Assembly (NCBI GenBank): GCA_934486495.1
Contig: CAKSPW010000086.1
Location: forward strand, 1 to 7,982
Reading direction: 5' to 3'
Origin: an uncultured Clostridia bacterium
Lineage (GTDB): Bacteria > Bacillota > Clostridia > UBA1381
Length of the DNA stretch: 7,982 bases
Every line of letters starts with the position of its first letter. The first letter of the stretch is position 1. The position numbers and the translations under genes were made by a program. Positions 5,789 through 7,982 of this stretch are shown here, in pieces. The notes beneath the pieces were generated by a model. That model was not told the DNA's origin and ran no database searches. It saw only the letters and a program-made list of their open reading frames with translations.

Positions 5789-6781
5789 ATGCCGCAAAGC
5801 ATAACTGAAAAAATCCTGAATGAATACAGCAGTCTGCGCTCAAGAAAGGCAATTGAGCGAAACAGAAGAATGGCTGATGTGCATAAAAAATATCCTCGCC
5901 TTGATGAAATAAAGAAAGAGATGACCTCAGAGGGGATGAAGCTTGCAATGGGAGTTGCCAATGCGAGCGAAAGCGAAAACTCTTTGCGTGATAAATATGA
6001 AAAGGCAATGAGCAGGCTGACAGAAGAAAAAAATAGGATTATAGCTGAAAATAATATAAGACCCGATTATGATAAAATTATCTACTCATGCGATGTATGC
6101 AAAGATACCGGGTTTGCCGACGGTGAAAAATGCAAGTGCTTTTTGGCAAGGCTTACAAAGGAGCTTTACAAGCGTTCAAATCTTTCGGAAAGTATGAAAA
6201 ATCATACGTTTGACGATTTCTCACTCGATTATTATTCCGATGTGCCGCATGGGAACGGAATTTCTGACAGAATGCGTGCGGAAAAGGCATTGCGTGAGTC
6301 AAAGCTGTTTTGCAAAAATCCCGCAGAGTACGAAAAAAATATTTTGTTTTTCGGAAGTTCGGGACTCGGTAAAACATTTTTGTCAAGCTGTATAGCACAT
6401 GAGCTTATAGAAAAGGGATATTCCGTTGTTTATATACGAAGCAGCAGACTTTTTTCAATGCTCGAAGCAAAAAAATTCGGCAAAAAAACAGATGATACCA
6501 TGTATGAAATTTTAGAAAGCGTATATGACTGTGATTTACTTGTGGTAGATGATTTGGGGACGGAAATCCCGTCAAAATACAATGCATCGTTTCTTTACGA
6601 TATAGTAAACGACAGAATACTCACGTCGAAAAAAATGATACTAAACAGCAATCTGAGCATGGAGGAGCTTTCGAGACTGTACACACCTCGGTTTATTTCA
6701 AGACTTTTTGAAAGCTTTTTTGCACTTAAGCTCACAGGAACGGATATAAGAAGGCAGAAGCAATATGAATCAGAGAAATAA
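5789..6781 (+). CDS. DnaC/DnaI-like AAA+ ATPase (putative replicative helicase loader)
   Basis: About 330 residues. The N-terminal third is helical and charged, followed by a zinc-finger-like CX2C...CXC motif in YSCDVCKDTGFADGEKCKCF (C101, C104, C115, C117), as in DnaI-type loaders. The AAA+ core has Walker A GSSGLGKT (189-196), Walker B LLVVDDLGTE (252-255 is VVDD), a sensor-1-like ILNSNLS, and an arginine-rich SRLYTPRFISRLFES segment near the C terminus. Family members load the replicative DnaB/DnaC helicase onto DNA; similar proteins also serve in phages and transposons, but the context here is chromosomal. AGAGGA (5775-5780) sits 8 bases before the ATG at 5789; an ATG at 5783 adds two residues but is too close to it. 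The end overlaps the next gene by 17 bp, indicating co-transcription with hemZ and the SLOG gene. Confidence 0.88.
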   Translation: MPQSITEKILNEYSSLRSRKAIERNRRMADVHKKYPRLDEIKKEMTSEGMKLAMGVANASESENSLRDKYEKAMSRLTEEKNRIIAENNIRPDYDKIIYSCDVCKDTGFADGEKCKCFLARLTKELYKRSNLSESMKNHTFDDFSLDYYSDVPHGNGISDRMRAEKALRESKLFCKNPAEYEKNILFFGSSGLGKTFLSSCIAHELIEKGYSVVYIRSSRLFSMLEAKKFGKKTDDTMYEILESVYDCDLLVVDDLGTEIPSKYNASFLYDIVNDRILTSKKMILNSNLSMEELSRLYTPRFISRLFESFFALKLTGTDIRRQKQYESEK

Positions 6782-7226
6782 AACCGTTTGTTTTACAGGT
6801 CACAGACAAATTATTCATGCAGACATTGCCGAAAGGCTCGAGGAAGTTATCGAGATTTTAATAGGTGAGGGATTTGAGTATTTCGGCACGGGCGGTGCGC
6901 TTGGCTTTGACACGCTTGCGGCGAGAACGGTTATCAAACTTAAAGAAAAATATGAGAATATACGGCTTATTCTTGTACTTCCTTATGCGCAGCAGGCACT
7001 TAAGTGGTCAAAGGAAAACAGGGATGAGTTTTACGATATAATGAAGCTTGCGGATAAGGTTACGTATATTTCAATGGAGTATTTCAGGGGCTGCTTTCAT
7101 CAGAGAAACAGACGCCTTGTCGATAACAGCTCCGTATGTGTTGCGTATCAGTACAAAAATTACGGCGGAACGGCTTATACGGTCGATTATGCCGAAAACC
7201 ACAATTGCAATGTTGTATTTTTGTAA
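6765..7226 (+). CDS. SLOG-superfamily protein (DUF1273/YpsA-like)
   Basis: A 153-residue single-domain Rossmann-like protein. The N-terminal KTVCFTGHR (residues 6-14) and GTGGALGFDTLAA (41-53) are the nucleotide-ligand loops of the SLOG group that includes DUF1273/YpsA. Later motifs are LILVLPYAQQALKW, RGCFHQRNRRLVDNSSVCVA and YGGTAYTVDYA. SLOG domains bind nucleotides or nucleotide-derived ligands. YpsA has been linked to cell-division control in some Gram-positives, but this FTGHR-type member has no firm function. The ATG lies inside the 3' end of the DnaC-like gene (17-bp overlap) with AAGAAGG upstream at about 6750, so translation is probably coupled. No enzyme activity is claimed here. 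A strong terminator is not visible after it. Confidence 0.82.
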   Translation: MNQRNKTVCFTGHRQIIHADIAERLEEVIEILIGEGFEYFGTGGALGFDTLAARTVIKLKEKYENIRLILVLPYAQQALKWSKENRDEFYDIMKLADKVTYISMEYFRGCFHQRNRRLVDNSSVCVAYQYKNYGGTAYTVDYAENHNCNVVFL

Positions 7227-7284
7227 ATAATTCAGGTGTTTTTTGTGTGAAATATAGAAAAACGTGATTTTATGAAAATATATG

Positions 7285-7313
7285 TTGCAAAAAAGATAAA
7301 AGTATAGTAAAAT
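7285..7313 (+). promoter_or_regulatory. Possible promoter of the XTP/dITP pyrophosphatase gene
   Basis: TTGCAA (7285-7290) and TAAAAT (7308-7313) are spaced by 17 bp in the 121-bp AT-rich gap between the SLOG gene and rdgB. Each hexamer has one mismatch to consensus. Because no clear terminator follows the SLOG gene, read-through from the hemZ promoter is also possible. Confidence 0.45.
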
Positions 7314-7347
7314 AATAATTACGGAATTTGATATTACGGAGAAAACT

Positions 7348-7932
7348 ATGAGAATAATTTTAGCTACTAAAAATGAGGGAAAGGTGCGCGAGGTTGCACG
7401 GATTCTTTCCAAATTCGATATTGAGGTCATATCTCAAAAGGATGCGAACATTGATGTTGATGTTGAAGAAACGGGAATGAGTTTCAGAGAAAATGCGGAA
7501 ATAAAGGCAAAGGCGGTTGCTATGCTTTGCGACGACGCTGTTTTGGCGGATGATTCGGGACTTTGTATTGACGCAATGGGCGGAAAGCCGGGGATATATT
7601 CGGCAAGATACGGCGGAGAAGCATTGCCGTACAGCGAAAAAATAAAAAGCATTCTTCTTGAAATGAAGGACGAAACGGACAGACGTGCACGCTTTGAGTG
7701 TGCAATGGTTCTTGTGATGCCAGACGGTCAGGTTTATTCGTCGAGCGGCAGAGTAGACGGCAGAATACTGTATGCGCCGGAGGGAACGGGCGGTTTCGGC
7801 TACGACAGCATTTTCTACTCCGAGGATTTGGGTAAATCGTTCGGCACGGCTACGGATGACGAAAAAAATTCCGTAAGTCACAGGGGACGCGCTCTTAAAG
7901 AAATGTGCGATATTATATCGAATATAAAATAG
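7348..7932 (+). CDS. rdgB: XTP/dITP diphosphatase (non-canonical purine NTP pyrophosphatase, RdgB/HAM1 family)
   Basis: A 194-residue protein at the normal family length. It hydrolyses XTP, dITP and ITP to the monophosphate and pyrophosphate, keeping deaminated purines out of DNA and RNA; it is a cytosolic, metal-dependent, usually dimeric enzyme. All family motifs are present: LATKNEGKVREV (5-16, with T7, N9 and K12 of the phosphate loop), ADDSGLCIDAMGGKPGIYSA (67-86) followed by RYGG, EGTGGFGYDSIF (145-156) and SHRGRALKEM (177-186). The aspartates in DDSGL are the expected catalytic/metal site. GGAGAA about 7 bases before the ATG supports the start. It is followed after 17 bases by another start codon with a good ribosome binding site, so it probably leads a further operon to the right. 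Confidence 0.96.
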   Translation: MRIILATKNEGKVREVARILSKFDIEVISQKDANIDVDVEETGMSFRENAEIKAKAVAMLCDDAVLADDSGLCIDAMGGKPGIYSARYGGEALPYSEKIKSILLEMKDETDRRARFECAMVLVMPDGQVYSSSGRVDGRILYAPEGTGGFGYDSIFYSEDLGKSFGTATDDEKNSVSHRGRALKEMCDIISNIK

Positions 7933-7949
7933 AGGAAGGTTTGAGAAAC

Positions 7950-7982
7950 ATGGATTTATTTATGGAGTACATTGTTAAACAT
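7950..7982 (+). CDS. Unidentified protein, first 11 codons only
   Basis: An ATG at 7950, preceded by AGAGGAAGG (7931-7939) at about 10 bases, opens a frame reading MDLFMEYIVKH up to the window edge. The ribosome binding site and the 17-base gap after rdgB make it a probable real gene in the same operon. Eleven residues are too few to assign a family. Confidence 0.55.
   Translation, partial: MDLFMEYIVKH

Noticed and set aside
7360..7881. 173-residue minus-strand open frame opposite rdgB
   Set aside because: Antisense to a fully motif-supported RdgB gene, with no ribosome binding site and no family resemblance.

Overview
The window reads as the chromosome of a low-GC, anaerobic Firmicute, most likely class Clostridia in the Ruminococcus/Oscillospiraceae direction. 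The evidence is an rpsU-yqeY pair, a membrane-anchored RNase Y, a HemZ-type radical SAM protein, a zinc-finger DnaC/DnaI-like ATPase, near-consensus sigma-A promoters and purine-rich Shine-Dalgarno sites. No mobile element, CRISPR array or frameshifted gene is visible. Almost all genes are on the plus strand; the exception is a truncated oxidoreductase at the left edge.

Left part (1-1147): the 5' end of a Gfo/Idh/MocA-type NAD(P) oxidoreductase is divergent from an AraC-family regulator. The shared 141-bp intergenic region carries facing promoter elements inside an 8-bp inverted repeat, which suggests a local carbohydrate-responsive switch. Middle-left (1237-2122): a strong promoter drives rpsU (ribosomal protein S21, GTG start) and yqeY. 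A tRNA-Thr with anticodon CGU and a clear intrinsic terminator follow. No separate tRNA promoter is visible, so the tRNA may be processed from the rpsU-yqeY transcript.

Centre (2123-4205): rny (RNase Y) has its own promoter and a leader of about 200 nt. The leader folds on paper into two successive three-way-junction domains. The second is closed by an 11-bp perfect helix that covers the first possible start codon. Each strand of that helix has an alternative local partner, giving two mutually exclusive folds, as in a riboswitch or an autoregulatory leader. I do not recognise it as a named RNA family. It is the most interesting element in the window.

Right part (4206-7982): a perfect-consensus promoter precedes a tight run of hemZ, a DnaC/DnaI-like helicase-loader ATPase and a SLOG-superfamily (DUF1273/YpsA-like) protein. 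After a 121-bp gap comes the XTP/dITP pyrophosphatase gene (rdgB/HAM1 family), then the first 11 codons of an unidentified protein. Apart from the rny leader, the window is mostly housekeeping: translation, RNA decay, replication loading and nucleotide-pool cleaning.
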